Positions 41,254-50,526 of a stretch of DNA of 64,000 nucleotides are shown piece by piece. How positions within the stretch are numbered: position 1 is the first letter of the stretch; every line of letters starts with the position of its first letter. Under the pieces are notes generated by a model that saw only the letters and a program-made list of their open reading frames with translations, ran no database searches and was not told where the DNA came from. The stretch comes from JAHITU01 sp043800905 (GTDB lineage Bacteria > Patescibacteriota > Minisyncoccia > Phycocordibacterales > UBA12079): assembly GCA_043800905.1 (NCBI GenBank), contig JAZDMO010000007.1:18275-82274 (forward strand), in the 5' to 3' direction. Position numbers and translations under genes: made by a program.

Positions 41254-41658
41254 ATGCTTGATAAAAAAAGATTTTCTATTGTTTTAATGGTTTTAATCTA
41301 TGTAATTTTGATTATGGATATACTGGCTTTTAGATTTTTCCTTTATTGGCGCTTTTGGTGGTTTGATATAGTAATGCATTTTTTGGGTGGAATTTGGATA
41401 ATGTTGGTGAGTTATTATATTTTTTATCTTTCGGATTATGCTGAGTATGTAAGACATTTGAGTAAAAAATATTCTCCTTTTATTTTATCTTTGTCTTCAA
41501 TTGCTTTTGTGGGAATTTTTTGGGAATTGTTTGAATTGACAACTAAAGTTTCTATTCAATCAAATTATGTTTTAGACACAAGTTTAGACTTGTTTATGGA
41601 TATGAGTGGTTGGATAGTGGCTTATACCTATGTGGAAAAAAGAACAAGAAAGCGTTGA
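41254..41658 (+). CDS. Small integral membrane protein, YjdF/DUF2238-like
   Basis: The 134-aa protein has about four membrane helices. DIVMHFLGGIWIMLVSYYIF, FVGIFWELFELTTKV and LDTSLDLFMDMSGWIVAYTY carry the conserved His/Gly, Glu and Asp residues seen in YjdF-like membrane proteins. The function of that family is unknown. It transcribes away from the polysaccharide exporter and is followed by a repeat block. Confidence 0.65.
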   Translation: MLDKKRFSIVLMVLIYVILIMDILAFRFFLYWRFWWFDIVMHFLGGIWIMLVSYYIFYLSDYAEYVRHLSKKYSPFILSLSSIAFVGIFWELFELTTKVSIQSNYVLDTSLDLFMDMSGWIVAYTYVEKRTRKR

Positions 41659-41708
41659 TATTTTTTAAATTAAAAAATTAAAACTTTATTCGCAATGATA
41701 TTTATTTA

Positions 41709-41993
41709 CTGGATTGCCACACCGAGCGCCAAAAACTTTAATTAAAGTTTTTGGTGCTCGGCTCGCAATGACGAACGAACGGATGTTGGACCTGCCTGCC
41801 GGCAGGCAGGTTGCCATGATATCGCTCGCAATGACGAGATGCTGGGTTGCTTCGTAAACTCGCAATGACGAACTGACGAATAAACACTGGATTCCTCCCA
41901 AGCCTACCTGCCCCCGCCTGCCGGCGTGCAAGGGCAGGCAGGGCGGACAAATGCCACAGAATTTTTTAAAACAAAAAATTCTTCGCAATGACG
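41709..41993. repeat. Palindromic repeat cluster
   Basis: Several copies of the fixed-end family are strung together: CTGGATTGCCAC, a 41-bp palindrome around CTTTAATTAAAG, then CTCGCAATGACG; the 20-bp palindrome at 41791-41810; more GCAATGACG fragments; CCTGCC-rich blocks; and GCCACAGAATTTTTTAAAAC...TTCTTCGCAATGACG at the end. The rest of 41659-42190 holds promoter candidates for the next gene (TATAAT 42041-42046, TATACT 42055-42060). No real gene is seen. Confidence 0.85.
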
Positions 41994-42190
41994 ATAATTT
42001 TTTGGGATGTTTTTTCTTTGTTTTTTATGTTGTTTTTTGGTATAATTTTTCGGTTATACTTAACAGAGTTGCAAGTTTTTAAAGTTTATAAAATTCGTAA
42101 AGTTTATCTGTAGGTAGATAGAAAATTACTTTGTAATTTTTTCGAAATATTTTTTGACTTTAAATCTGTATTAGAAATTAAAATACTTTT

Positions 42191-43906
42191 ATGTTAAACA
42201 AAATAGGTTTAGGTAGTGTCCAAAATAGAATAATGAGGATCAAGGAACTTCGTCGCAATCAAAGAATTTTGATTTTATTAGTAATATTGATTTTGGCGGT
42301 GGTGTTATATCAACAGGTAGTCATCAAAGATATTTTAGAAGAAACTGTAATGACTTCAGAGGCAAGACTGGTAGAAGTTTCTTCTGTTAAAGATTTAACA
42401 CTTGATAATACTCCTTTACCTTTATTGGGAAAGGTTCAGTCTCAATCATCGGCAATAATTTATTCTCAGAGTGCTGGGGAGGTAATTGGTTTGTATAAAA
42501 AAGAAGGAGATTTTGTTTGGGCAGATCAAATCATCGGAGAAATAGATAATTGGGCTCAAAGATCAACTGTAATTCAAGCTGAAGCAAATGTTGAAATGGC
42601 AACTGCCCAACTGGAAAAAATTAAAAAAGGTGCTAGGGAAGAACAAATTTCTATTCTAAAAGCCACTTTGAATAATTCCCAAAATTCTTTAAACGAAACT
42701 AAGGCATCGGTTATCAATACTTTAAATGATGCCTACGGAAAATCAGATGATGCTATTCGTAATAAAATAGATCCTATGTTTCGAGACCCTCGCAACGAGG
42801 CTCCGCAGTTACTTTTTTCTGTGAATGATTCTCAGTTAGAGATTGATTTGGAATGGGGAAGAAGAATAATTGAAGAAATGTTGAAAGTTTGGGAAAAAGA
42901 ATTAAGTGTTTTAAACACGGAAGCGGATTTAATTAAAGCTTTGAACACTGCAAAAGATAACGTGGATTCGGTGAGAACTTTTTTGGATAAAATGGCGACG
43001 GCTGTTAATGTGCTAACTCCTAATTCTAATTTATCAGAAACAACAATTGCTACATGGAAAGCAAATGTAAGTGCTAGCCGATCGGTTATTAATTTGGTGG
43101 TGGCAAGTATTCCGGCTTCTATTAATTCTTTAAATGGAGCTAATTCATCTTTAAGTATCGCTCAATTAAATTATGAACAAGCTCTTTCTGGAGAGAGAAC
43201 AGAAGATATCATCAGTGCTGAAGCTCAGTTAAAACAAGCGCAGGCAGGTTTACAGGTGGCTTATTCTTCTTTAGAAAAAACTATTTTAAGAGCTCCGATT
43301 AGTGGAACCATTAATGATCTTGGTTTTGAAAAAGGTGACTTTGTATCAACCTATGCTCCTTTGGTAACAATTGCGAATAATGCGAAACTTGAAATTGTTT
43401 CTTATATTACAGAAGTAGATCGAAGTGATATTCAGGTTGGAGCAAACGTTTTAGTTGGTAAAAAATGGAAGGGAACGGTAAAGACTATTGCTCCCGCTTT
43501 AGATTCTCAAACTAAAAAAATTAAAGTAGAAATTTCTTTGATTGATTCTGATGTTCCTTTAACTAATGGACAATCTATTGCTTTGTTGGTTGAGAGGTTT
43601 GTTAAGAAAGAAGGTTCCTTAAGTGAATTTTCGGTGCCGATTTCTGCTATTAAAATTGGAGCTGATAACACGGTAGTTTTCACTATTAACAATGAAAATC
43701 GTTTGGTGGCCCATCCTGTTTTAACCGGTCCAATTTTAGGGGAAAAAATTACTATTTTAGATGGAGTAACTGAAGATATGGTTATTGTGACGGACGCTCG
43801 TGGTTTGCGGGAAGGACAAGAGGTCGTTTTAGCTCCTTCTTTAGGAACCTCTAATCCAGAGAAAAAAGAAACAGATTCGACATTAAATAATCTAAATCAA
43901 AATTAA
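42191..43906 (+). CDS. RND efflux membrane-fusion (adaptor) protein
   Basis: The 571-aa HlyD-type adaptor has a membrane anchor (ILILLVILILAVVLYQQVVI), a split biotinyl-lipoyl domain (GEVIGLYKKEGDFVWADQII and APISGTINDLGFEKGDFVST), and a long alpha-helical hairpin of about 200 residues in between. That is unusually long. A beta-barrel domain follows (VEVDRSDIQVGANVLVGKKW...). It lies 4 bp before the RND pump, giving a two-gene operon. No TolC-like channel is nearby. The long leader from about 42050 might carry regulation. Confidence 0.9.
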   Translation: MLNKIGLGSVQNRIMRIKELRRNQRILILLVILILAVVLYQQVVIKDILEETVMTSEARLVEVSSVKDLTLDNTPLPLLGKVQSQSSAIIYSQSAGEVIGLYKKEGDFVWADQIIGEIDNWAQRSTVIQAEANVEMATAQLEKIKKGAREEQISILKATLNNSQNSLNETKASVINTLNDAYGKSDDAIRNKIDPMFRDPRNEAPQLLFSVNDSQLEIDLEWGRRIIEEMLKVWEKELSVLNTEADLIKALNTAKDNVDSVRTFLDKMATAVNVLTPNSNLSETTIATWKANVSASRSVINLVVASIPASINSLNGANSSLSIAQLNYEQALSGERTEDIISAEAQLKQAQAGLQVAYSSLEKTILRAPISGTINDLGFEKGDFVSTYAPLVTIANNAKLEIVSYITEVDRSDIQVGANVLVGKKWKGTVKTIAPALDSQTKKIKVEISLIDSDVPLTNGQSIALLVERFVKKEGSLSEFSVPISAIKIGADNTVVFTINNENRLVAHPVLTGPILGEKITILDGVTEDMVIVTDARGLREGQEVVLAPSLGTSNPEKKETDSTLNNLNQN

Positions 43907-43910
43907 TTTC

Positions 43911-46900
43911 ATGAAAGATTTTTGGACTTTTTTTATAAGAAAAAGAGCGTTCACTAGTTTATTAGTTATTTCTTTAACAATTGCTGGGATTTTTTCTTTG
44001 GTTAAAATTACCAAAGAGTCATCTCCTGAAATTCAAATTCCTTTAGCGATTGTTTCTACTTTTTTACCAGGGTCTTCTGCTTACGATACGGAAAGATTAA
44101 TTACGGATAAGATTGAAGACCAATTGATTAATAATCTTGATACTGTAAGTAAGGTATCTTCTACTTCGGGGGAAGGAATTTCTTCAATTACAGTAGAATT
44201 TAATGCTGATGCTGATATTCCTAGTTCAATTCAAAAGGTTAAAGATGAGGTAGATAAAGTTAAGGGAGAATTGCCAACTGAAGCTGAGGATCCTATTATT
44301 TCTGATATTAATTTTGCCGATCAGCCGATTTTAATGTTTTCTATTTCTAGCGATTTACCAACAACCGAGTTTATTAAATTAGCTGATAATGTTGAAGCAA
44401 AATTAAAAACTGTTAGTGGTGTTTCTAAGTTAGGTATTAGTGGTATTCAAAAAAGAGAGGTACAAGTTATCGTTGATAAGGCAGCCTTATCTAAATTTAA
44501 TTTAGGGATTTCTGATTTAGTTTCTGCTATTTCTCGCGCCAATAGTTCTATTCCGGTAGGAAATATTGAAATTTCTGGAATTAAATATCCGTTAAAATTT
44601 AAAGGAGATATTACCGATACCGCCGTGATTAAAGATATTCCGGTTTTGAATTTGGGAGGGGAAGTTATTTATGTTAGAGATTTAGCCTTTGTTTCAGATG
44701 GGGTTTCCCAACAAAATTCTTATTCTCGTATTAGCTTGGACGGAGAGCCTTCTCAACAAGCGGTTTCTTTCTCTGTTTATAAAAAACGTGGTGGAGATAT
44801 TACTTCTATTGTGAATGGAGTAAAAAAATCTATAGAAGAAATGCAAAACGGTGGAATTTTAGAGGGATCCGAAGTTTTGTATTCGGTGGATATGGCAGAA
44901 TATTTGAAAGACGATTTAAATAATCTTTCGGGTTCTGGTTTGGTAACCGTCTTTCTGGTGGTGATGATTTTGTATTTATCTATCGGTTGGCGAGAAGCTT
45001 TAATCGCTGGTTTAGCTATTCCATTTTCCTTCTTAATTGCCTTTATCGGTTTGTATTCTAGTGGAAACACTATTAATTTTATTTCTTTGTTTGCTTTGAT
45101 TTTAGCGGTCGGAATTTTGGTCGATTCTGCCATTGTGGTAACGGAAGCGATGCACACCAAAATTAAAGATGGAATGGGTGGAAAAGAATCAGCTATCGCA
45201 ACTATAAAAGAATTTTATATGTCTTTGACCTCAGGGACCATGACTACGGTGGCCGCTTTTTTCCCTTTATTTTTTCTGTCAGGAATTATGGGTAAGTTTG
45301 TGAGTGGAATTCCTTATACTTTGATTTTTGTTTTGTTTGCTTCTTTGTTTGTTGCTTTAGGAATTGTGCCTTTAATTGCCATGTTAGTTTTGAAAAAAAA
45401 TGGAAATTCAAATGGTAAGTTGTTTAAATTCCAAACTAAATACAATAATCTTCTTAAAGATTGGTATGAAGTTCGCTTGAAAAATATTATTTTAAATCGA
45501 AAATTTCAAAATAAATTTTTATGGGCTATGGGAATAGCTTTGGTGTTATCTTTTATTTTACCTTTAAGTGGTTTATTAAAAACGACCTTATTTCCAGATG
45601 AAGATCAAAAGTTTATTTATGTAGATGTGGAGATGCCTCAAGGAACTGTTTTGGCAGAAACTGATATGGCGGTGCGAGCAGTAGAGGAAATTCTTTATAA
45701 TCAACCTTTTATAGAATCTTTTGAAACTAGTGTTGGGGCAACAAATTCTTTCAGTAATTCAGGATCTAGTTCTGGTGAAAAATTTGGAAATATGACGGTG
45801 ATTTTGCGTAAGGATAGGAGTAAAACCAGTTACGAAATTGTTGAAGTTTTAAGAAAAGAATTGGCTCCTATTAAAATTGCAAAGGTAATTGTTGCTCAGC
45901 CAGGAAGCGGGCCTCCTTCAGGAGCACCGATTACAATTAAATTTTTTGGAGATGATTTAGATAATTTGGAAAAGGTTGTTTTTCAAGCAGGTGAGGTTTT
46001 GAAAGAAATTTCTGGGACTGTTGATGTGACCAATAGTATGGAAAATAATGTAATTGAATTTGTTTTATCTATTGATAGGGCAAAGCTGGCAGAAAATAAT
46101 CTTTCTCCTGTTTCTTTAGCACAGGTTTTAAGAACTTCTATTTATGGTGTCGATGCTACAACTATTAAAACAGCTGGGGAAGATATTGATGTTTTGGTTA
46201 AATTAAATTTAAATTCAGAAAATATTGATCCCAGCTTAACTTCTCAAACAACAGTAGATGCTATTCGCCAAATGGAAATTAGTACACCACAAGGAAAGGT
46301 TTTGTTGGGTTCTTTGCTGGATATTAGTTTAAGTAAAAATAATTCTTCGATTATTCATGAAGATGGAGATCGAGTAGCGACTGTTTCCAGTCAGTTGGCA
46401 AAGGGGGCAAACGCTGTAGAAATTAATAAAGAATTTCAAAAAAAGATTGATGATGGAACCTTATCTATTCCAGAAGGGATTAGGTTGAAGACTGGAGGAG
46501 AAAATGAAGATATTATGAAAACTTTTACTGAAATGTTAATGGCTTTAGTTGCTGGATTGCTTTTGGTGATTGTGGTTTTGATTTTACAATTTGATTCTTT
46601 CAAACAAACTTTCTTTATTGTGGTGGGAGTGATGATGTCATTGATCGGAGTTTTGGTCGGTTTGACTATTACAGGAAATGCTTTTTCTTTCCCTTCTTTT
46701 ATTGGAGTGATTGCTTTGGCTGGAATTGTGGTAAATAATGCTATTATTTTGATTGATACCATGAATTCTATGCGAATGGAAAAACCAGATTTAGAATTAG
46801 TTGAGGTGGTAATTCAATCTTCAATTACACGTTTGCGTCCAATTTTGTTAACGACCTTAACTACTGTGATTGGTATGGTACCTTTGATTTTTGCTTCTAG

Positions 46901-47003
46901 TATGTGGGCTCCTTTGTCATTTTCAATTATCTTTGGACTTTCTTTTGCAACTGTGATTACTTTAATTTTGGTACCAGTTTTGTATGTGAGATATACGAAA
47001 TAA
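43911..47003 (+). CDS. RND-family efflux transporter (AcrB-like)
   Basis: The 1030-aa protein is a full-length RND pump: TM1 with FTSLLVISLTIAGIFSLVKI, two periplasmic-type porter loops, the TM4 block FALILAVGILVDSAIVVTEA with the proton-relay aspartate, and the second-half block GVIALAGIVVNNAIILIDTM. It drives drug or lipid export with the adaptor at 42191. CPR cells are thought to lack an outer membrane, so the geometry of export is unclear. A strong palindromic terminator follows at 47029-47060. Confidence 0.95.
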   Translation: MKDFWTFFIRKRAFTSLLVISLTIAGIFSLVKITKESSPEIQIPLAIVSTFLPGSSAYDTERLITDKIEDQLINNLDTVSKVSSTSGEGISSITVEFNADADIPSSIQKVKDEVDKVKGELPTEAEDPIISDINFADQPILMFSISSDLPTTEFIKLADNVEAKLKTVSGVSKLGISGIQKREVQVIVDKAALSKFNLGISDLVSAISRANSSIPVGNIEISGIKYPLKFKGDITDTAVIKDIPVLNLGGEVIYVRDLAFVSDGVSQQNSYSRISLDGEPSQQAVSFSVYKKRGGDITSIVNGVKKSIEEMQNGGILEGSEVLYSVDMAEYLKDDLNNLSGSGLVTVFLVVMILYLSIGWREALIAGLAIPFSFLIAFIGLYSSGNTINFISLFALILAVGILVDSAIVVTEAMHTKIKDGMGGKESAIATIKEFYMSLTSGTMTTVAAFFPLFFLSGIMGKFVSGIPYTLIFVLFASLFVALGIVPLIAMLVLKKNGNSNGKLFKFQTKYNNLLKDWYEVRLKNIILNRKFQNKFLWAMGIALVLSFILPLSGLLKTTLFPDEDQKFIYVDVEMPQGTVLAETDMAVRAVEEILYNQPFIESFETSVGATNSFSNSGSSSGEKFGNMTVILRKDRSKTSYEIVEVLRKELAPIKIAKVIVAQPGSGPPSGAPITIKFFGDDLDNLEKVVFQAGEVLKEISGTVDVTNSMENNVIEFVLSIDRAKLAENNLSPVSLAQVLRTSIYGVDATTIKTAGEDIDVLVKLNLNSENIDPSLTSQTTVDAIRQMEISTPQGKVLLGSLLDISLSKNNSSIIHEDGDRVATVSSQLAKGANAVEINKEFQKKIDDGTLSIPEGIRLKTGGENEDIMKTFTEMLMALVAGLLLVIVVLILQFDSFKQTFFIVVGVMMSLIGVLVGLTITGNAFSFPSFIGVIALAGIVVNNAIILIDTMNSMRMEKPDLELVEVVIQSSITRLRPILLTTLTTVIGMVPLIFASSMWAPLSFSIIFGLSFATVITLILVPVLYVRYTK

Positions 47004-47028
47004 ATATATAAAAGCTTGATAAAAAATA

Positions 47029-47060
47029 AAAAAGCGATAATTTTAAATTATCGCTTTTTT
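47029..47060 (+). terminator. Rho-independent terminator after RND operon
   Basis: AAAAAAGCGATAATTT pairs perfectly with AAATTATCGCTTTTTT. Confidence 0.85.
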
Positions 47061-47124
47061 ATTATTCCATTTTTAGAAGTAAAACCTTCGCCTTTAGGTG
47101 ATTATTCAAACATTTTTTTAAAAT

Positions 47125-47671
47125 CTGGATTCCACCCAAGCCTACCTGCCCCCGCCTGCCGGCGTGCAGGGGCAGGCAAGGCGGACAGGTGCCACACAAG
47201 GTTTTTTGATTTTTCTTCAAAAATCAAAAAACTGTATAATTATGACGACCGTCATAATTATACAGTTTGTTTTTTTTGCTAGACCTGTCTACTGGCAGGC
47301 AGGCTTGGGTGGAATTCCGCCTCTAACCGTCTCTGCGAGCTTGCGAAGCAGTCCAGTCTTGCACAATCACGAAGTGATTTTTTATTTCTGGATTGCCACA
47401 CTTAATACCAAAAACTTTAATTAAAGTTTTTGGTATTCAGCTCGCAATGACGATTATTTTCTGGACCTGCCTGCCGACAGGCAGGTCCAGCATAAAATCT
47501 AAAATCTCTGGACTGCCACGTCAAGATTTTTTGATTTTTTGTCAAAAATCAAAAAATCTTTCCTCGCAGAGACGCTTCGCTTTTCGTCATTACGAGTCTG
47601 CCTGCCGGTAGGCAGGGCGGACCGTCTTTGCGAGAATAAATTTTTGCAAAAATTTATTCGTGGCAATCCAG
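47125..47671. repeat. Large palindromic repeat cluster
   Basis: It contains the CCTACCTGCC...GGCAGGCAAGGCGGACAGG block; a 40-bp-plus palindrome around ATTATGACGACCGTCATAAT; CTGGATTGCCAC...CTCGCAATGACG with a CTTTAATTAAAG core; the variant 20-bp palindrome at 47466-47485; and two more fixed-end hairpins, the last running CGTCTTTGCGAG...CGTGGCAATCCAG. Together with the preceding terminator it fills the 729-bp gap 47004-47732. Short open frames here are shadows of repeats. Confidence 0.85.
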
Positions 47672-47732
47672 TTCAGTAAATCATTACAGTTTTTAAGCTG
47701 AACCAAAAAACCGTTTTTCAGGCAGTAGTGGT

Positions 47733-49244
47733 TTATTTTTTGTTCAAAAATTGACGGATGTGTCTGCGGGCTTCGGAAGTTTTAGCGATATCCATCCATT
47801 TTTTGGTGGGAGTAAAGTCTTTCTTAGTCATAATATCTACAATATCACCATTTTTTAATTTAGTATCGAGAGAAACTAGCTTCCCGTGGACTTTGGCTCC
47901 ATGCATATGATTTCCAATATCAGAGTGAATGGCATAAGCAAAATCTATTGGAGTTGAATTAGCGGGTAAATCAATTACATCTCCGTTGGGTGTAAAAACA
48001 AAAACTCGATGTTCAAAAAAGTCTTTTTTCAATTCTTCAATAAAATCTTGAGCCTCAGGAGTTTCTGGTTGATTGGCAATTTTTTTAATCCACTCAGGGA
48101 CATCACTTTCCCCGTAAATTTTTTTACTTTTATTTAAGTTGTCGATTTTACCAATACTTGGAAATAATTTTTTTACCCAAAAATCGTCGGATTCTTTATC
48201 GTAGTTAATTTTATCTTTATAAGAAAGATGAGAAGCAATTCCGTATTCGGCCTCACGATGCATTTCTTCAGTACGTAATTGGATTTCTACTACATTTCCA
48301 AAACGGGTAAAAATGGTGGTATGTAAACTTCTGTAACCGTTAGGTTTAGGAAAGGCAATATAATCTTTAATTCTTCCGGGCATCGGTCGGCGGAAACTGT
48401 GAATAATTCCCAAAGCTTTGTAACAGTCATTTTGAGTGGGTACAATTATCCTTAAAGCGGCGATATCGTAAATTTTATTTAAATCCCAATGTTTTCTTTC
48501 TAACTTTTTGTATAAACTGTACATCCCCTTAATACGGTAACTTGTATGGATGTTGGTTAAACCATCTTTAGCTAATTTTTTTTTAATGGAACGATCTACT
48601 TTTTTTAGAGAAATGATACTTTCAGGAGTTCTTTCTTTTAAAATTTCTTGAACTTTTTTGTATTCCTCAGGATAAACAAAGGGAAAAGAAAGGTCTTCTA
48701 GTTTTCTGGTAACTAATCCCATTCCAAGGCGATAGGCTAGGGGGGCAAAAATTTCTAGAGTCTCTGTGGCGATGCGAAGCTGTTTTTCTTTAGGAACATA
48801 TTGCAGGGTTTCCATATTATGAATACGGTCAGCTAGTTTGATGATTAAGACTCGAATGTCTTGTGAAGTGGCAATAAATAATTTTCTCAAACTTTCCGCA
48901 TGACGGGTTAATCCTTGGAAACGAATTTTCCCTAATTTTGTTACTCCTTCTACAAGAAAAGCGATTTCTTTACTGAATTCTTTTTCTAATTCTTCTTGAG
49001 TGGTGGTTCCGTCTTCAATCACATCATGAAGAAGCCCAGCCGAAATAACAGTTGCTCCCATTCCTAGTTGGGCTAAGGTTTTGCCGGTTTCGTAGGCATG
49101 ATTAAAATAAGGTTCTCCTGAAAACCTTCTTTGTCCGAGATGGGCTTTAGCAGAAAAATTGAAAGCTTTGGTAACCAACTCTTGATTTTCATGAGTTGGA
49201 TTATCCATAAGTAAAATAATATCTTTGGCTGTTTTCATATTCAA
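47733..49244 (-). CDS. RelA/SpoT-family (p)ppGpp synthetase/hydrolase, short form
   Basis: The 503-aa protein has an HD hydrolase domain (HDVIEDG at residues 73-79, and KLADRIHNMETL), a synthetase domain (YRIKGMYSLYKK, IAALRIIVPTQNDCYKA, FPKPNGYRSLHTTI, VEIQLRTEEMHREAEYG) and a TGS domain (VFVFTPNGDVIDLPANSTPI). It stops there, without the helical/ACT region of full-length Rel proteins. A bifunctional stringent-response enzyme is likely. A 16-bp palindrome ATAGTATATATACTAT lies just before the start. Confidence 0.93.
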   Translation of the reverse strand: MNMKTAKDIILLMDNPTHENQELVTKAFNFSAKAHLGQRRFSGEPYFNHAYETGKTLAQLGMGATVISAGLLHDVIEDGTTTQEELEKEFSKEIAFLVEGVTKLGKIRFQGLTRHAESLRKLFIATSQDIRVLIIKLADRIHNMETLQYVPKEKQLRIATETLEIFAPLAYRLGMGLVTRKLEDLSFPFVYPEEYKKVQEILKERTPESIISLKKVDRSIKKKLAKDGLTNIHTSYRIKGMYSLYKKLERKHWDLNKIYDIAALRIIVPTQNDCYKALGIIHSFRRPMPGRIKDYIAFPKPNGYRSLHTTIFTRFGNVVEIQLRTEEMHREAEYGIASHLSYKDKINYDKESDDFWVKKLFPSIGKIDNLNKSKKIYGESDVPEWIKKIANQPETPEAQDFIEELKKDFFEHRVFVFTPNGDVIDLPANSTPIDFAYAIHSDIGNHMHGAKVHGKLVSLDTKLKNGDIVDIMTKKDFTPTKKWMDIAKTSEARRHIRQFLNKK

Positions 49245-49260
49245 ATAGTATATATACTAT
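49245..49260. promoter_or_regulatory. 16-bp palindrome upstream of rel
   Basis: ATAGTATATATACTAT lies immediately before the start region of the rel gene, with a TATACT box about 8 bp from the ATG. A related TATATACTA-TG-TAGTATATA palindrome precedes the Fic gene. Confidence 0.5.
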
Positions 49261-49289
49261 ACAATTTTTATGAATTATCAGCAATTAAA

Positions 49290-49328
49290 AAAAATTCAAC
49301 CCCGAAAGCTTGGCGTAAGCTTTCGGGG
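49290..49328 (-). terminator. Rho-independent terminator for the small minus-strand gene
   Basis: Stem CCCCGAAAGCTT / AAGCTTTCGGGG; on the minus strand it is followed by TTGAATTTTTTTT. Confidence 0.85.
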
Positions 49329-49344
49329 CCGGGTGGGGAGGGAG

Positions 49345-49572
49345 TTAATTCCATTTTGGGTGGTTTTCCTGTTTTTTTAAAAGTTTTCCGTAGCGATTAA
49401 GTGCTCTCTTTTTTAAAAATTCTCCTGGAGAATTTTCTAAGACAAAGAGCACTTCTGACATGGTATTTTTGAGCAGGAGAGAAAGCCCAAGACATTTTCT
49501 TCTTTTTGGATCGGTTTCTTCTAAAAAAAGCCTTCTCATTTTAAAAGCGGGCAATAGATGGTTTTCTTCCAT
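49345..49572 (-). CDS. Small protein, unknown, strong SD
   Basis: The 75-aa protein is rich in Lys, Arg and Leu (MEENHLLPAFKMRRLFLEET, CLGLSLLLKNTMSEVLFVLE). No family is recognised and no membrane segment is seen. On the minus strand TAAGGAGG lies 4 bp before the ATG, a perfect SD unlike its neighbours. The terminator at 49290-49328 follows, so it is a self-contained unit. A real gene is supported by the SD and terminator, not by homology. Confidence 0.6.
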   Translation of the reverse strand: MEENHLLPAFKMRRLFLEETDPKRRKCLGLSLLLKNTMSEVLFVLENSPGEFLKKRALNRYGKLLKKQENHPKWN

Positions 49573-49686
49573 ACTACCTCCTTAATTATTGAGAACTAGT
49601 TATTGTCTATTAAATATTATACACCAAAACACTAATTTAAGTCAAATCTCAAAGTTTTGGTGGTTGGAAAAGTCTTTTTTTTGCTA

Positions 49687-49692
49687 TATAAT
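49687..49692 (+). promoter_or_regulatory. -10 box, leaderless promoter of pheS
   Basis: TATAAT ends 8 bp before ATG 49701 and overlaps the in-frame TTG at 49692, which therefore cannot be the start. Confidence 0.7.
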
Positions 49693-49700
49693 TGACGGAT

Positions 49701-50468
49701 ATGATAGAACAGGAAAAAAATTTAAATAAGGGACACTTACACATAATTTCGCAAACAATTCAAAGGGTTTCTAAAATCTTTTCTGAAATGGGTTTTGAGG
49801 TAGCAAGTGGCCCAGAGATTGAAGACGAGTATCATAATTTCGATGCTTTGAATGTGCCTGCTGATCATCCTGCTCGCGATATGCAAGATACTTTTTGGTT
49901 AAAACCCATGCCTATCGGCAGGCAGGCAGAAAATCTTAAAAAACTTTTACGTACTCAAACTTCAGATGTGCAAATTCGTTATATGGAAGCCCATAAACCA
50001 CCTTTGGCAATTTTCGTTCCGGGGAAGGTTTTCCGAAATGAAGCAACCGATGCTACTCACGATGCTCAATTTCATCAATGCGAAGGTTTAGTGATCGGAG
50101 AAAACATTTCTTTAGCGAATTTGAAAGGAACGCTGGAAACTTTTTTGCAGAAACTTTTTGGAAAGGATGTGACCATTCGTTTACGCCCAGGGTTTTTTCC
50201 TTTCGTCGAACCAGGGGTGGAGGTAGACATGGTTTGTTTTAAATGTGAGGGAAAGGGTTGCCCTTCTTGTTCTCATAGCGGGTGGATTGAAATTTTAGGA
50301 GGAGGTATGGTGCACCCTAAGGTTTTGAATAATGTTGGAATTGATTCTCGTAAATACCAAGGTTTTGCCTTTGGAGTTGGTTTGGATAGAATTACTATGT
50401 TGCGTCATGGGGTAGATGATATTCGTTTATTTTATTCTGGAGATTTAAGATTAGTAAACCAGTTCTGA
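49701..50468 (+). CDS. pheS: Phenylalanyl-tRNA synthetase alpha subunit, short form
   Basis: The catalytic core is complete: GHLHIISQTIQRVSKIFSEM, GPEIEDEYHNFDALNVPADH, ARDMQDTFWL, LLRTQTSDVQIRYM, FRNEATDATHDAQFHQCEGL, FPFVEPGVEVD and GFAFGVGLDRITMLRHGVDD. At about 255 aa it is some 80-100 residues shorter than usual, because the N-terminal coiled-coil tRNA-contacting arm is missing. Between FWL and LLRTQTS is PMPIGRQAENLKK, part of it encoded by a half-copy of the GGCAGGCAGG palindrome (49911-49927). A 58-bp gap separates it from pheT, likely cotranscribed. Confidence 0.95.
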   Translation: MIEQEKNLNKGHLHIISQTIQRVSKIFSEMGFEVASGPEIEDEYHNFDALNVPADHPARDMQDTFWLKPMPIGRQAENLKKLLRTQTSDVQIRYMEAHKPPLAIFVPGKVFRNEATDATHDAQFHQCEGLVIGENISLANLKGTLETFLQKLFGKDVTIRLRPGFFPFVEPGVEVDMVCFKCEGKGCPSCSHSGWIEILGGGMVHPKVLNNVGIDSRKYQGFAFGVGLDRITMLRHGVDDIRLFYSGDLRLVNQF

Positions 50469-50526
50469 GGAACTGTGCAGAAGAATGAACGCGGACTAAA
50501 CGCGGAATTGATGCGGAAAAAATATT

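Noticed and set aside
41686..41988. Minus-strand frames in the 41.7-42.0 kb gap
   Set aside because: They consist of translated palindromic repeats (LPAGR words) and have no independent support.
44777..45160. Minus-strand frame inside the RND pump
   Set aside because: It is antisense to a conserved pump region, Lys/Ile/Thr-rich, and a shadow.
47016..47611. Three overlapping plus-strand frames in the 47.0-47.7 kb gap
   Set aside because: They run through the terminator and repeats; no start signal or family.
47125..47671. Possible CRISPR array in a repeat-rich gap
   Set aside because: The units are hairpins with fixed ends and palindromic cores of varying length, not direct repeats with unique equal-length spacers; no cas gene is near.
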